The notes beneath the pieces were generated by a model, which was given only the letters and a program-made list of their open reading frames with translations, was not told the origin of the DNA and ran no database searches. The position numbers and the translations under genes are program-made. From contig CAJUDM010000001.1 in assembly GCA_910584915.1 (NCBI GenBank), forward strand, positions 13,929-57,491: a DNA stretch of 43,563 bases, read 5' to 3'. Below are positions 13,759 to 22,735 of this stretch, in pieces. This DNA comes from an uncultured Lachnospiraceae bacterium (GTDB taxonomy: Bacteria; Bacillota; Clostridia; Lachnospirales; Lachnospiraceae). Within the stretch, counting starts at the first letter, position 1. Each line of letters starts with the position of its first letter.

Positions 13759-15644
13759 TTTCTGTAAACGCCGATCAGATCCCCGTGCACCGATCCCCGG
13801 ATCAGATATTCCTGAAACGAATACCCATACTCCTGTTCCAGATATTCACCCACTGCCTCCGGTCCGTCGACATTGCCCTTTATCAGCACGACCATCTCCT
13901 CCTCGCCCGCAAACGTCTCATCGAAAGACCGGGAAAGAAGCTCCTCTTTCGTCACCATCAGCGTCTTTTTATAATTGGTAAACTCTATCAGATTCTGATA
14001 ATACCCCACACCCTCATAGACGCAGAGGCACGCCCTGTCCTTAAACTCCTCCGACACGGCCTCCTGTATCCCGTAACCGGTATACAAATATTCCGGCTCA
14101 ACTGTAAAAAGATATGGCAATACCAGAAAAGCAGCCAGCACAGACAGCACTCCCCTGTAGCCGAAAGCTTTCAGATGCCTCTTCAGGACATCCAGGCTCT
14201 TCTGCAGAAGTGATCCCGCAAGCAGCGCCATCAACGGAAAGACAGGCATCAGGTACCGGTCCGCGTAATAGGGCGCGATCTTCACAACGATCAGGAAATA
14301 GCCGAAACAGGGAACACACGCCATATAGTATTCCCACCTCAGGTCATCCCGGCGCCTTTCTGCCCTCTCCCGCTCCTTTCTCCTGACCTTTTCCAGTTCA
14401 CTGTTCTCTCCAAGCTTTGCGATGACAAAAGAGACAAGAGCCGCGACCGCCACCAACAGAAGGATCCCCGCTCCCATATCCCCGCCGAGTACCCGCTCTT
14501 TTACGATACCGAGAAAACAAAAAAGCCTCTCCCAAAACCCGGAAAATCCACCGCTGAGATTCTGCACGGACTCCACGCCCCGCTCGCTGTAGAACACATC
14601 CATAATGGAAAACGGGAACATGACAAGCCCCAAAAGCGCCGAGATTCCCATCGTCCTTATATAATAAAAGAGTTGTTTCCTCTCAGTCTTCCAGAGACAG
14701 ACAACCGTAACACCCGCCAAAAACAGCATAAAGATCACAAAGTAATACTGTGTCAGAAAGCCGCAGACCGTGACGAACACCAACAGCTTATTGTCCGTCC
14801 GCCACTGCCCCGCCCTCCTCTTTTTCATATGAAGGTACAGCGCCGCCATACAGAAAAATGTCAGCATCGCATACATCCGTATCAGCAAAAGCGTGGCAAC
14901 CCCCGCCATACTGAGCGCATAGAGAACGCATACCGCCCGCCCGAACTCCTCCGTCCTTCCCAGAAACTCCCGGCAGATCCTCATCAGCAGAATGCAGATC
15001 CCCAGTATCAGCACAAGATTGATCGAGCATCCCATCCAGGGCTCCACCCTCCCTTTGAAGATCGAACTCACCGTATGGAGCGCCATAAAATGAAGCGGCG
15101 GATGATTATCATCCTTCACATTGAAATAGACCGACAGATAATTAAAACAATCCCGGCTGTCCGTCGTGATATAATCCCGAAACTGCTGCGCAGTGATCCA
15201 GACCGGCTCTTCATAGACATCCGCCTGATAGGAAAGCATTTTGCTCTCCCCCCGGTTTTTTAACACATCCCTCACATTTTCCACTATGTTGGACCAGGTC
15301 TCCCCGAAACTGTCCCCATAGATCTCGTTCTTCACAAACTTTTCCAGCCTGCCCTCCGGCTGTGTCGTCACGATCCACGGCGTAAACTCGGCGTTGGCAA
15401 GTTCAAAAGACAGAAGTTCGTCCATATGATAGCCCTGTTTCCCGGATATAAAAAAACAGCCCACAAGGAGGATCAAGGCGAGCACCGCGAGATCCCGCTT
15501 ATTTCTTCTCAGAAAAAGTTTTACCCTGCCCCGGCGAAAACTCTTTATGCGCGCAGGTTCACGTGCGGAAGCCTGCTGCCAAAGCGCCGTACGGCGGCCG
15601 GCATCAAAATCCTCCCTGCCGGATCTGCTCTCATTATCCTGCAT
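13755..15644 (-). CDS. GT-C fold membrane glycosyltransferase (GT39-like)
   Basis: A 629-residue membrane protein. A basic cytoplasmic N-terminus precedes the first helix (about residues 50-68). The first outer loop carries HMDELLSFELAN, and a second motif, DDNHPPLHFMAL, is typical of GT39/PMT-like proteins in Firmicutes. About ten further helices follow and then a soluble C-terminal domain of about 120 residues. GT-C enzymes use polyprenyl-phosphate sugars as donors outside the membrane; a nearby donor synthase is the GT2 at 19732-20667. A charged loop with RRKERERAERRRDD lies between helices near residue 430. The ATG at 15644 is preferred because GGAG lies 9 bases upstream; an ATG at 15650 is the alternative. 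It overlaps the upstream SGNH gene by 11 bases. Confidence 0.85.
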   Translation of the reverse strand: MQDNESRSGREDFDAGRRTALWQQASAREPARIKSFRRGRVKLFLRRNKRDLAVLALILLVGCFFISGKQGYHMDELLSFELANAEFTPWIVTTQPEGRLEKFVKNEIYGDSFGETWSNIVENVRDVLKNRGESKMLSYQADVYEEPVWITAQQFRDYITTDSRDCFNYLSVYFNVKDDNHPPLHFMALHTVSSIFKGRVEPWMGCSINLVLILGICILLMRICREFLGRTEEFGRAVCVLYALSMAGVATLLLIRMYAMLTFFCMAALYLHMKKRRAGQWRTDNKLLVFVTVCGFLTQYYFVIFMLFLAGVTVVCLWKTERKQLFYYIRTMGISALLGLVMFPFSIMDVFYSERGVESVQNLSGGFSGFWERLFCFLGIVKERVLGGDMGAGILLLVAVAALVSFVIAKLGENSELEKVRRKERERAERRRDDLRWEYYMACVPCFGYFLIVVKIAPYYADRYLMPVFPLMALLAGSLLQKSLDVLKRHLKAFGYRGVLSVLAAFLVLPYLFTVEPEYLYTGYGIQEAVSEEFKDRACLCVYEGVGYYQNLIEFTNYKKTLMVTKEELLSRSFDETFAGEEEMVVLIKGNVDGPEAVGEYLEQEYGYSFQEYLIRGSVHGDLIGVYRK

Positions 15645-16503
15645 CCGCATCCTCTCCTTCCTGCCACATCCGCGCCAGATGTCCGGCGAGATTCTCCGCG
15701 TAGGCGCGTCTCCCCCTCTCCGTCAAATGCGTCGCATCCTCCAGATACGCCGCACCGTTGTGGATGGAGATGCCGAGCTCCCTGTAATTGTCCACAAACA
15801 GATACCCGTAGGCGTCAGCGATCCGCTCCGCCGACGCCGCATAGTCCGAGCCGGTTCCTCCGCCGTAATCGTAGGAGGTACTCTCATGGATCACCTGCCC
15901 GTAAGAATACCCCTGACAGTAGGTGGGAGACAAAATGACAAACTCGGCTCCCGGGCAGCTTTCCCGCAACAGTTCTATCGAACTGCACAGCGCTCCTTCA
16001 TAAGTGGTTACATCGTAACAGTCATCCGGATTTTTCCGTTTGACTGCCCCAAAATAGTCATTCAGCCCGTAGGCGATCAAAATATAATCTACATGTAAGA
16101 AATCCACCTGCCGCAGCACTTTTCCCGCCGCAGCATCCGCCGGAAAGCTGATCTGCTCCTCCCCGGCGATATCCTTTGCCATAGCGTACAGCCCGTATTC
16201 ATCCGACGCCGCCCGGCTTCCCGTCACAGCGCAGTTATACACTGTCACATTCGGAAGTTCCCTCTCGAGCAGCGCGGCGATCCCTGTCTCTCCGCGCTCC
16301 AGATCCCAGATGCTGTCCCCCAGCACCAGGACCTCCACATCCCCCCGCAACCGGACGGCACTGCGCATTTCCCGCTCCGCTGCCAGCCTGCGGATGCCGA
16401 GTAGGGCGATCACACAGCAGATACATCCCGCCATTATAATAACGATAGTTATTAAACGTTTTTTTACCGATTCAGACTGTAATCTGTCCATCTCTCTGCT
16501 CAT
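15634..16503 (-). CDS. Membrane-anchored SGNH hydrolase
   Basis: A 289-residue protein. A short basic N-terminus and one membrane helix (about residues 17-37) place the catalytic domain outside. Block I is LVLGDSIWD with the nucleophile Ser, block III is AYGLNDYFG, and block V is DATHLTERG with the Asp-His pair, so the catalytic set looks complete. The family includes esterases and acyl-transfer proteins that add or remove acetyl groups on polysaccharides. It starts with an ATGA overlap at the end of the GT-C-like gene upstream, with AGGAGG 7 bases before the ATG, and it overlaps the GT39-like gene downstream. Tight coupling to two GT-C-like genes suggests that it acts on the sugar they transfer. 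Confidence 0.88.
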   Translation of the reverse strand: MSREMDRLQSESVKKRLITIVIIMAGCICCVIALLGIRRLAAEREMRSAVRLRGDVEVLVLGDSIWDLERGETGIAALLERELPNVTVYNCAVTGSRAASDEYGLYAMAKDIAGEEQISFPADAAAGKVLRQVDFLHVDYILIAYGLNDYFGAVKRKNPDDCYDVTTYEGALCSSIELLRESCPGAEFVILSPTYCQGYSYGQVIHESTSYDYGGGTGSDYAASAERIADAYGYLFVDNYRELGISIHNGAAYLEDATHLTERGRRAYAENLAGHLARMWQEGEDADAG

Positions 16504-18284
16504 GGAAAGGCCTCCTGCAACGCTTCCAAAAAATCCTCGTTCTCCTCATAACAATATACCACGAAACCGTCCCGCCGAAAATCCTCCCTGCCCGCCCGGA
16601 GCAACGCGTTTCCGCTCCGTCTGCCATTTTCTTCCACCCCGTCTTCCTCTCCCGGGCGCAGAACGCTCTCCTCCCGCCCGTCTTCTGCTCTCCGAAACAG
16701 GCTGCCCTCTTCCTCCTCCGTCAACAGCAGAAAAACCTTTCCCTCGGGATAATCCGGTTCATAATAACGTTCCATCGAAGACCAGCGAAACAGTGTCAGG
16801 CTGCCCTCTTCCTCCCGGTGCAGATTTGCCAGCTCCACCGCCCCGTCCGACAGTTCCTGTATGATGTTGGCATTCCAGTATGTCGCATACCCGAACCCAT
16901 ACCCTCTCTCCACAAGCTCCTGTGCCATCACCTTTTTTTCCGCATTCTTGTCTGTCCCCATCATCGACAGTCCGGTCTTCGCCGATGCCAGAAGCAGGCA
17001 GGATGCCAGCACAAACACCACGATATACCGGTCCAGAGGCTTCTTCTCCTCCTCCAGATAGAAGATCACCACCGGGATCAATAAAATAACAGTTGTAATG
17101 TAATATCGCGGTACCAACGTGCTGTCTGTAAAAACGAACACAAAACTGTTCAACAGGAAACTGCTGTAAAACAGCAGGACAATAAACCGTTTCATCGGCT
17201 GCCGCACCATGTGCGCCTTATACGCCGCATACCCCAGGACAAAGAGCAGGCCGAAAGCCATCATGGAAATGATCCCCCGCAGGGACAATACGCTCTTTCC
17301 CGGAATATAGCCGAAAAGCATCAGCAATGCCCCGAAAGCATCCTGCAGCCGCTCCAGAAAAACGCCCTGATAGACATCGATGAAGTTTGTGGACTCGTAG
17401 GTCTGAAAGCTGTAAGTGCGGCTCACATAGCACACATTGATCCCATATCCCGCCACACATCCCAGAGCCCCCGCAAACGAGGCCATGAGAAACCGAAACC
17501 GCTCCCCTAAAAACACTGCCCTGATCCGTTCCCCGCACGGCTCCTTCCGCAGTGCCGAAAACTCCGCGCCGCCCGTGATATACCAGATGGAGGCGAACAC
17601 CAGCGGACACTGCAGCGCCAACATATATCTCACTCCCGACACCCCGCAGATCACCGACAGCGCCATGTAGGCCGCCCACAGGAAATACCGGAGATATCTT
17701 TTCTTCCCGTTCCGCTCTCCGCCTTCTACCGCAGGCTTTTGTTCGGGGGACACCATATCCTTTTTTTCCCGACAGTTCTGCTCCCGGGCGTCTCCCGCAA
17801 GGCGCAAAAACAGCCCCAGGTAGAAAAACAGGATGATCACATGGGACATATACGTATTTCCCATGTGCATATGCAGCATCATGGTCTCCGAAAAGGGAAG
17901 CATGAGCGCCGCCGCACCCAGTATCTTCTGTTCTCTCCCCACAGGCAGCGCCGCCATCATATAAAAATAGGAGCCAAGCAGCAGCAGATAGAAAAGTACA
18001 TTCGTCACCATCCTGATCACGTGCCAGCTGCCGCAGATGCGAAACAGAGGTCCCATGATCAGATGGGTATACAGAAACCTGAATTCCGTGGAATAATACC
18101 AGCCCGTGTCGGCAAACACTTTCCCTTTTTCCGCCAGAAGCTTCGAAAACATCATTTCCGCCGCCATATCCGAATCCAGCCAGTTCTCCAGATAAAAGGC
18201 GTTCCAGAAAAGCAGCGCCAAAAAAGCGCCGCCCAACACAACATACGGATAATACTTTCTGATCAGTTTTCTGCTCTTTGACAT
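16500..18284 (-). CDS. GT-C-like polytopic membrane protein
   Basis: A 594-residue protein with about eleven hydrophobic helices and a C-terminal soluble domain of about 150 residues. The first outer loop carries LDSDMAAEMMFSKLL, an acidic motif in the position of the GT-C catalytic loop, followed by TGWYYSTEFRFLYTHLIMG. Two hydrophilic inserts are notable: a Lys/Glu-rich stretch near residues 165-200 between helices and an acidic/Arg-rich stretch near 520-565. The start has GGAGG 6 bases upstream and overlaps the upstream gene by 22 bases. It ends in a 4-base overlap with the SGNH gene. A sugar-transfer role is likely by architecture, but the family name is uncertain. Confidence 0.82.
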   Translation of the reverse strand: MSKSRKLIRKYYPYVVLGGAFLALLFWNAFYLENWLDSDMAAEMMFSKLLAEKGKVFADTGWYYSTEFRFLYTHLIMGPLFRICGSWHVIRMVTNVLFYLLLLGSYFYMMAALPVGREQKILGAAALMLPFSETMMLHMHMGNTYMSHVIILFFYLGLFLRLAGDAREQNCREKKDMVSPEQKPAVEGGERNGKKRYLRYFLWAAYMALSVICGVSGVRYMLALQCPLVFASIWYITGGAEFSALRKEPCGERIRAVFLGERFRFLMASFAGALGCVAGYGINVCYVSRTYSFQTYESTNFIDVYQGVFLERLQDAFGALLMLFGYIPGKSVLSLRGIISMMAFGLLFVLGYAAYKAHMVRQPMKRFIVLLFYSSFLLNSFVFVFTDSTLVPRYYITTVILLIPVVIFYLEEEKKPLDRYIVVFVLASCLLLASAKTGLSMMGTDKNAEKKVMAQELVERGYGFGYATYWNANIIQELSDGAVELANLHREEEGSLTLFRWSSMERYYEPDYPEGKVFLLLTEEEEGSLFRRAEDGREESVLRPGEEDGVEENGRRSGNALLRAGREDFRRDGFVVYCYEENEDFLEALQEAFP

Positions 18285-19735
18285 AACAGGCCTCCAACCG
18301 ACGCCAGATACCAGACAAACAGTATCGGCAGTACCAGCTTATAATCGATGGGGAGATTACTCCGCATCGTATACCACAGGGTATAGAGAAGCATCACATA
18401 CAGCAGCAGCCTCCACTGCACCGGGAGTCCTTTGCCGTTCTTCCTCATCTGCCCCTCTTTCCCGATATCCTTTCCATCCCCGGAAATCCTCTGCCTCATC
18501 CATTGACTCACCTGGTCGTTTTGTTGGAAAGACCACAGCAGAAGACTACCCAGGAGCAGGATCGGCAGTTCAAACAGGCCATATCGATAATAATACTTCA
18601 CAAGGATCGGCGTATGCGCCTTCATCCGCCCGTAGTTCCACGCCGTCAGGGACACTCCTTCTCCTCTCAGGTTTTTCTCTATCGTGAAGGGGATCAACAG
18701 ATGGTCCGCAAGATCCCTTGCTATCTCAGCTACCGTCTCCCTGCTCCGGTCCATCAGGCAGCGGTATCCCATCCCCAGGCACAGCTTTGTCGCCTTCGTG
18801 CTCCCGTAGGCCTCCCGCATGGCAGGATAAAACTCCTTCTCCAGGAGATCGATCCTCTGGCAGAGGCGGACCGCATCCTCCTCCGATAAGACTGCCTTGA
18901 CCTCCTCATCCCAGAAGAAATAGTTGGAGGCAAAATTCGGCCAGACAAAACGCGATACCGCTGCCGTCCCCGGATTGTTCTCCCTGTAGAGCCGTCTGGC
19001 ATCGGGAAACATCCTGTTCAGCCCCGCGTTTGCCAGAAAGATCGCCGCCGCCGTGACAAATGCCACAGTCAGGAAACGGCTCCTGCCGCCGGAGCCTTCC
19101 TCCTCATCCATCCTTCGTCTTCCCCGGGTATGCCCTCCTTTGTTTTCGGCGCCCGGATCCCCTGAAAACTTCTGTTCCTGCTCCCCTCCTCCTTTTTTTC
19201 CGGCACCAGAAGCGCGGCGGGAGGCATGTTCATAAATCTGTCCGGAGACATGGTTCCTTCGAAGGCAGAACAGATCGACAGACAGCAGCAGGATCCCGCC
19301 CAGCCACAAGCCGTCAGGACACACTATCCCGTACAAAAAATACGCTCCCGCCAGAAGCCATTTCCGCCTTCCCAAACATCCAAGCCTCAGGATCTCCAGC
19401 ATAAGCCCGAACATCCATAAAAAAGCGGACAGCGACAGAGACCACACAAGCATCGCCATATGCATCTGCAGCAGATAGGGCACTGTCAGAAGAAAAGCGC
19501 ACAGCCAGCCTCTGACAAACTTCCTCTCCCGAAGTCCCATCTCCCCCAGAAAGTACCACAGGGAAGTCCCGGCGGCCGCAAGCTGCACAAAAGAGAAAAC
19601 GCCCGCCGGCAGAGGCAGAGCGCAGTTCTCCGCAAACTGCTGCCGATATGAAAAATTGGTCACAAAATAGGCACAGCCAAAAATGATCTGCACACCTGTG
19701 AAAATATATAACAGCCAGGTTATCGTTCTCCTCAT
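18263..19735 (-). CDS. Polytopic membrane protein of unknown function
   Basis: A 490-residue protein with about ten hydrophobic helices. A long hydrophilic insert (about residues 180-245) rich in Gly, Glu, Lys and Arg separates the two membrane halves. After it, an outer region has PNFASNYFFWDEEVKAVLS and LCLGMGYRCLMDRSRET. I do not see the acidic first-loop motif of GT-C enzymes and cannot assign a family. The start is the ATG at 19735, whose ATGA overlaps the stop of the upstream GT2 gene, so the two are translationally coupled. That pairing suggests it uses, flips or transfers the polyprenyl-phosphate sugar made by the GT2, but this is inference. Confidence 0.78.
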   Translation of the reverse strand: MRRTITWLLYIFTGVQIIFGCAYFVTNFSYRQQFAENCALPLPAGVFSFVQLAAAGTSLWYFLGEMGLRERKFVRGWLCAFLLTVPYLLQMHMAMLVWSLSLSAFLWMFGLMLEILRLGCLGRRKWLLAGAYFLYGIVCPDGLWLGGILLLSVDLFCLRRNHVSGQIYEHASRRASGAGKKGGGEQEQKFSGDPGAENKGGHTRGRRRMDEEEGSGGRSRFLTVAFVTAAAIFLANAGLNRMFPDARRLYRENNPGTAAVSRFVWPNFASNYFFWDEEVKAVLSEEDAVRLCQRIDLLEKEFYPAMREAYGSTKATKLCLGMGYRCLMDRSRETVAEIARDLADHLLIPFTIEKNLRGEGVSLTAWNYGRMKAHTPILVKYYYRYGLFELPILLLGSLLLWSFQQNDQVSQWMRQRISGDGKDIGKEGQMRKNGKGLPVQWRLLLYVMLLYTLWYTMRSNLPIDYKLVLPILFVWYLASVGGLLCQRAEN

Positions 19736-20667
19736 GTCCTGTTTCCCGTTATCTCCCGCACCACATACTGGGGCGCATCGTTCAGGCTGATATAGATCCG
19801 TCCGATATATTCCCCGATCAGCCCCAGCATCAGCATCAGCATACCGCCGATAAACACCAACGCCGCCATCGTGGAACTCCAGCCCATCGGCGCTATCGGA
19901 TTGATCAGTTTTTTGATGATCGTATAGACGCCGTAGACAAAGCCCGCAAAGGCGCAGAAGGCGCCGCACGCCGTCGCCACACGCAGAGGCTTGATCGAAA
20001 ATGCCGTAAAGCCGTTAAACCACAACCCGAACAGCTTCCCCAGCGTATACCCGGAAGTGCCGATCTCCCTCTCCCTGTGGGAGACCTCCACATTGGCAAT
20101 ATTTTTTGTGGTCCGCAGCACCAGCCCGATCACATAGGGATAGCAGTTTCTATATTTTGTCATCTCGTCGATCACAAACTTTCTCGCCGCAAAATAGCTG
20201 GAGATATATAACTCCTTCGGTTTGCCCAGCATAAAACGCGTCATCAGTTCATTCACCCTGCTGCCAAAATTCCGGAACGCCGAATGCTGTTTGTGGGCAT
20301 ACTTCGCATAGACCACATCGAAGCCCTCCTCCAGCTTATCGAGAAGCTTTCCCACCTCGTCCGCCGGCGTCTGCCCATCGTCGTCCAGACACACTGTGAT
20401 ATCGCCGGTACAGTAATGAAAGCCCGCCATCAGCGCGGCGTGCTGACCGAAATTTCTCGCGAGGTTGATCCCCGTGATATTCTCATTCTCCTCCGCCAGC
20501 TTTTTGATCACCCCGAACGTATCGTCCGCCGGAAAATCGTTCACCAGGATCATCTCATAGCTGTATCTGTCCGACAGCTGTGACATGCTCTCCTTTATCT
20601 CCTCCACCACTTTACCGATCGTCTGCGCGGAACGATAACATGGAATTACAAAACTGATCTTTTTCAT
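19732..20667 (-). CDS. Polyprenyl-phosphate glycosyltransferase (GT2, ArnC/GtrB/DPM1-like)
   Basis: A 311-residue protein. The N-terminal GT-A domain has SFVIPCYRSAQTIGKV, a VNDF motif, LARNFGQHAALMAG and the metal-binding CLDDDGQTPADEV. Two C-terminal hydrophobic helices (about 230-255 and 268-292) match the plan of enzymes that load a sugar onto undecaprenyl phosphate at the inner face of the membrane. The ATG at 20667 has AAAGG about 6 bases upstream. The sugar cannot be read from sequence; coupling to the membrane protein at 18263-19735 and proximity to GT-C-like genes suggest that it supplies their donor. Confidence 0.9.
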   Translation of the reverse strand: MKKISFVIPCYRSAQTIGKVVEEIKESMSQLSDRYSYEMILVNDFPADDTFGVIKKLAEENENITGINLARNFGQHAALMAGFHYCTGDITVCLDDDGQTPADEVGKLLDKLEEGFDVVYAKYAHKQHSAFRNFGSRVNELMTRFMLGKPKELYISSYFAARKFVIDEMTKYRNCYPYVIGLVLRTTKNIANVEVSHREREIGTSGYTLGKLFGLWFNGFTAFSIKPLRVATACGAFCAFAGFVYGVYTIIKKLINPIAPMGWSSTMAALVFIGGMLMLMLGLIGEYIGRIYISLNDAPQYVVREITGNRT

Positions 20668-20856
20668 CTGCTGCCTTTCTGTGTATGGTTTTTCCCTATC
20701 ATGAAACTGCAAATATACCTCTGTATGATATGCCGCCTCAGCTTATCGCCTGCGTATATCTATATATTCTCCATATATTATTTCCAGGATCACTTTCCGC
20801 ATCTGCTGCCGTACTCCTGCACATGCCGCTCTCCGGCACACAGGAACTTCGCCGTC
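20668..20856. other. Intergenic gap, AT-rich in part
   Basis: This gap between the GNAT stop and the GT2 start has an AT-rich stretch at about 20690-20785 with several TATA-like strings on the minus strand. I find no -35 box at proper spacing, so a promoter is possible but not supported. No gene or repeat is evident. Confidence 0.4.
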
Positions 20857-21393
20857 TCACATCCCCGGCTCCGGATTCAGAAGCCCCATCAGGACCACAT
20901 CCCGATAGACGCCGTCGATGCACACCTCTTCTCTCAGATAAGCCTCTCTCTCAAATCCCGCCTTCTCATAGCTTCTGATCGCCGCCCCGTTATCCGAGAG
21001 CGCCCGCAGGATGATCTTGTGCCATCTCTCCACCCTAAACCCGTAATCACAGGCAAGCCGGCAGGTTTCCGATCCGATCCCCCTCCCGACCGCATCGTCC
21101 TCACCGATAAAGATACCGTACTCCGCCCTGTTGTGTTCCCTGCTGATATCCCGGAAATAGACACTGCCCACGGGCCTGTCCGCGCCCTTCTCGCAGATGA
21201 TGAACTGGATCACCTCGCCGGTATCCACCTTGTCTCTGATCCAGTTCAGATGCCCCTGCCTTGTGAACGGCTTCTGATAAATAAAGTTCTTCCTCACTCT
21301 CGGATTGTTTCTCCAACTGACGATCCTGTCCGTATCCTCCGCCGTCATCAGACGGAGATATATCTTCTCTCCCTGTATTCTGCACTCTGACAT
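20857..21393 (-). CDS. GNAT-family sugar N-acetyltransferase (PseH/RimL-like)
   Basis: A 178-residue acetyltransferase. LRLMTAEDTDRIVSWRNNP at the N-terminus is typical of RimL-type GNATs acting on amino sugars (PseH, WecD-like functions). The acetyl-CoA site is seen in DAVGRGIGSETCRLA and the C-terminal signature in NGAAIRSYEKAGFEREAYL. The ATG at 21393 has GGGGAG 8 bases upstream; an ATG at 21408 is the alternative. It lies directly after wecE, so the simplest role is N-acetylation of dTDP-Fuc4N to dTDP-Fuc4NAc. A PseH role for the pseudaminate cassette about 9 kb upstream is a real alternative, and sequence alone does not settle it. Confidence 0.88.
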   Translation of the reverse strand: MSECRIQGEKIYLRLMTAEDTDRIVSWRNNPRVRKNFIYQKPFTRQGHLNWIRDKVDTGEVIQFIICEKGADRPVGSVYFRDISREHNRAEYGIFIGEDDAVGRGIGSETCRLACDYGFRVERWHKIILRALSDNGAAIRSYEKAGFEREAYLREEVCIDGVYRDVVLMGLLNPEPGM

Positions 21394-21470
21394 TCCGCAT
21401 CTCCCCATGAACTCACCGCCGTCCGCCTTTCGGCTCGGGGTTTCATTTCCATATATCTGTGCTAGCGGGA

Positions 21471-21604
21471 TTCTCCGGTCACTCCCACATATAACGCTTT
21501 CATCCTATCAAAGGCGTAGTTCCCATGTCAGGGCTCCTGTCTTCCGCTCTGACACACATGCCGGTGCGAATCCATTCTCCGGTCACTCCCCGTAGAACGC
21601 CTTC
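21471..21604. repeat. Partial duplication of the wecE 3' end
   Basis: TTCTCCGGTCACTCCC at 21471 recurs at 21575, exactly 104 bases on, followed in each case by related sequence that on the minus strand reads as the last codons of wecE. The gap after wecE thus contains a worn copy of the gene's own end. Confidence 0.5.
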
Positions 21605-22713
21605 ACCTGCTCACAGATGTAATCCACCTGCTCCGGCTTAAGCCCGTAGTACATCGGCAGCCTGGCGAGACGTTCGCTCTCCTTCGTCGTGTACACATCC
21701 TCCCCGGCAAACCGCCCGAACTTCAGTCCGGCGGGCGCGCTGTGCAGCGGAATATAATGGAATACAGACAATATCTCCCTCTCCTTCAGGAAGGAGATAA
21801 GTGCCGTCCTCTCCTCCAGATCCTTCGCCTTGATATAGAACATATGGGCGTTGTGGGTGCAGTGCTCAGGGATCACCGGCAGCTCGATCTTGCCCTTCTC
21901 CTCAAGCGGAGTCAATTCCCTCTTATAGTGTTCCCAGCTTTGCATGCGGTCTTCAAAGATCTCATCCGCCATCTCCAGCTGCGCATACAGGTAAGCCGCA
22001 TTCATATCGCTGGGCAAATAGGAGGAACCGAAATTCACCCAGGTGTACTTGTCAATCTGCCCTCTGAAAAATTTGCTCCGGTTGGTGCCCTTCTCCCTGA
22101 TGATCTCCGCCTCCTCGATGTCCTTCTCCCGTTGGATCAGGAGCGCTCCGCCCTCGCCCATGCTGTAATTCTTCGTCTCGTGGAAGCTGAAACAGCCGAA
22201 TGTGCCGATGGTCCCGAGCTGCCTGCCCTTGTAGGTAGACAAAATCCCCTGCGCCGCATCCTCAATCACCGCCAGGTTATGGCGCTTCGCAATATCCAGG
22301 ATCGCATCCATCTCACAGGCAACCCCGGCATAGTGGACCGGCACGATCGCCTTCGTCCGCTCCGTCACCGCCGCCTCTATCTTTGTCTCATCGATATTCA
22401 TCGTATCAGGGCGGATATCCACAAACACCGCCTTCGCCCCCCTGAGCACGAACGCATCCGCCGTAGATACAAAGGTGTAGGACGGCATGATCACCTCATC
22501 CCCCTCTCTGATATCCGCCAGCAGCGCCGCCAGCTCCGTTGCATGGGTACAGGAAGTCGTCAGCAGGCATTTCCTCGCGCCCGTCCTCTCCTCGATCCAC
22601 TCACTGCACTTTCTCGTGAACTCCCCGTCCCCGCATATCTTCTGGGCTTCCACTGCCTGCCTGATGTATTCCATTTCTTTGCCCGTAAAAGGCGGTACAT
22701 TAAATCTGATCAT
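21583..22713 (-). CDS. wecE: dTDP-4-amino-4,6-dideoxygalactose transaminase (WecE/RffA)
   Basis: A 376-residue PLP-dependent DegT-type aminotransferase. It matches WecE along its length, from the N-terminal NVPPFTGKEMEYIRQAV and KICGDGEFTRKC through EVIMPSYTFVSTADAFVLRG, DTMNIDETKIEAA, VPVHYAGVACEMD and EDAAQGILSTYKGR to the PLP lysine in SFHETKNYSMGEGG, then REKGTNRSKFFRGQIDKYTW and VFHYIPLHSAPAG. WecE converts dTDP-4-keto-6-deoxyglucose, the RmlB product, to dTDP-Fuc4N with glutamate as amino donor. The ATG at 22713 has AGGAGA 6 bases upstream. The next gene is a GNAT that could finish dTDP-Fuc4NAc. In Gram-negatives this sugar belongs to enterobacterial common antigen. Confidence 0.93.
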   Translation of the reverse strand: MIRFNVPPFTGKEMEYIRQAVEAQKICGDGEFTRKCSEWIEERTGARKCLLTTSCTHATELAALLADIREGDEVIMPSYTFVSTADAFVLRGAKAVFVDIRPDTMNIDETKIEAAVTERTKAIVPVHYAGVACEMDAILDIAKRHNLAVIEDAAQGILSTYKGRQLGTIGTFGCFSFHETKNYSMGEGGALLIQREKDIEEAEIIREKGTNRSKFFRGQIDKYTWVNFGSSYLPSDMNAAYLYAQLEMADEIFEDRMQSWEHYKRELTPLEEKGKIELPVIPEHCTHNAHMFYIKAKDLEERTALISFLKEREILSVFHYIPLHSAPAGLKFGRFAGEDVYTTKESERLARLPMYYGLKPEQVDYICEQVKAFYGE

Positions 22714-22735
22714 CGCTTTCTCCTGTTCTATTTCA

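Noticed and set aside
19736..19969. Upstream extension of the 18263 membrane-protein frame
   Set aside because: It overlaps the GT2 gene in another frame and the ATGA overlap at 19732-19735 is a typical coupled start.
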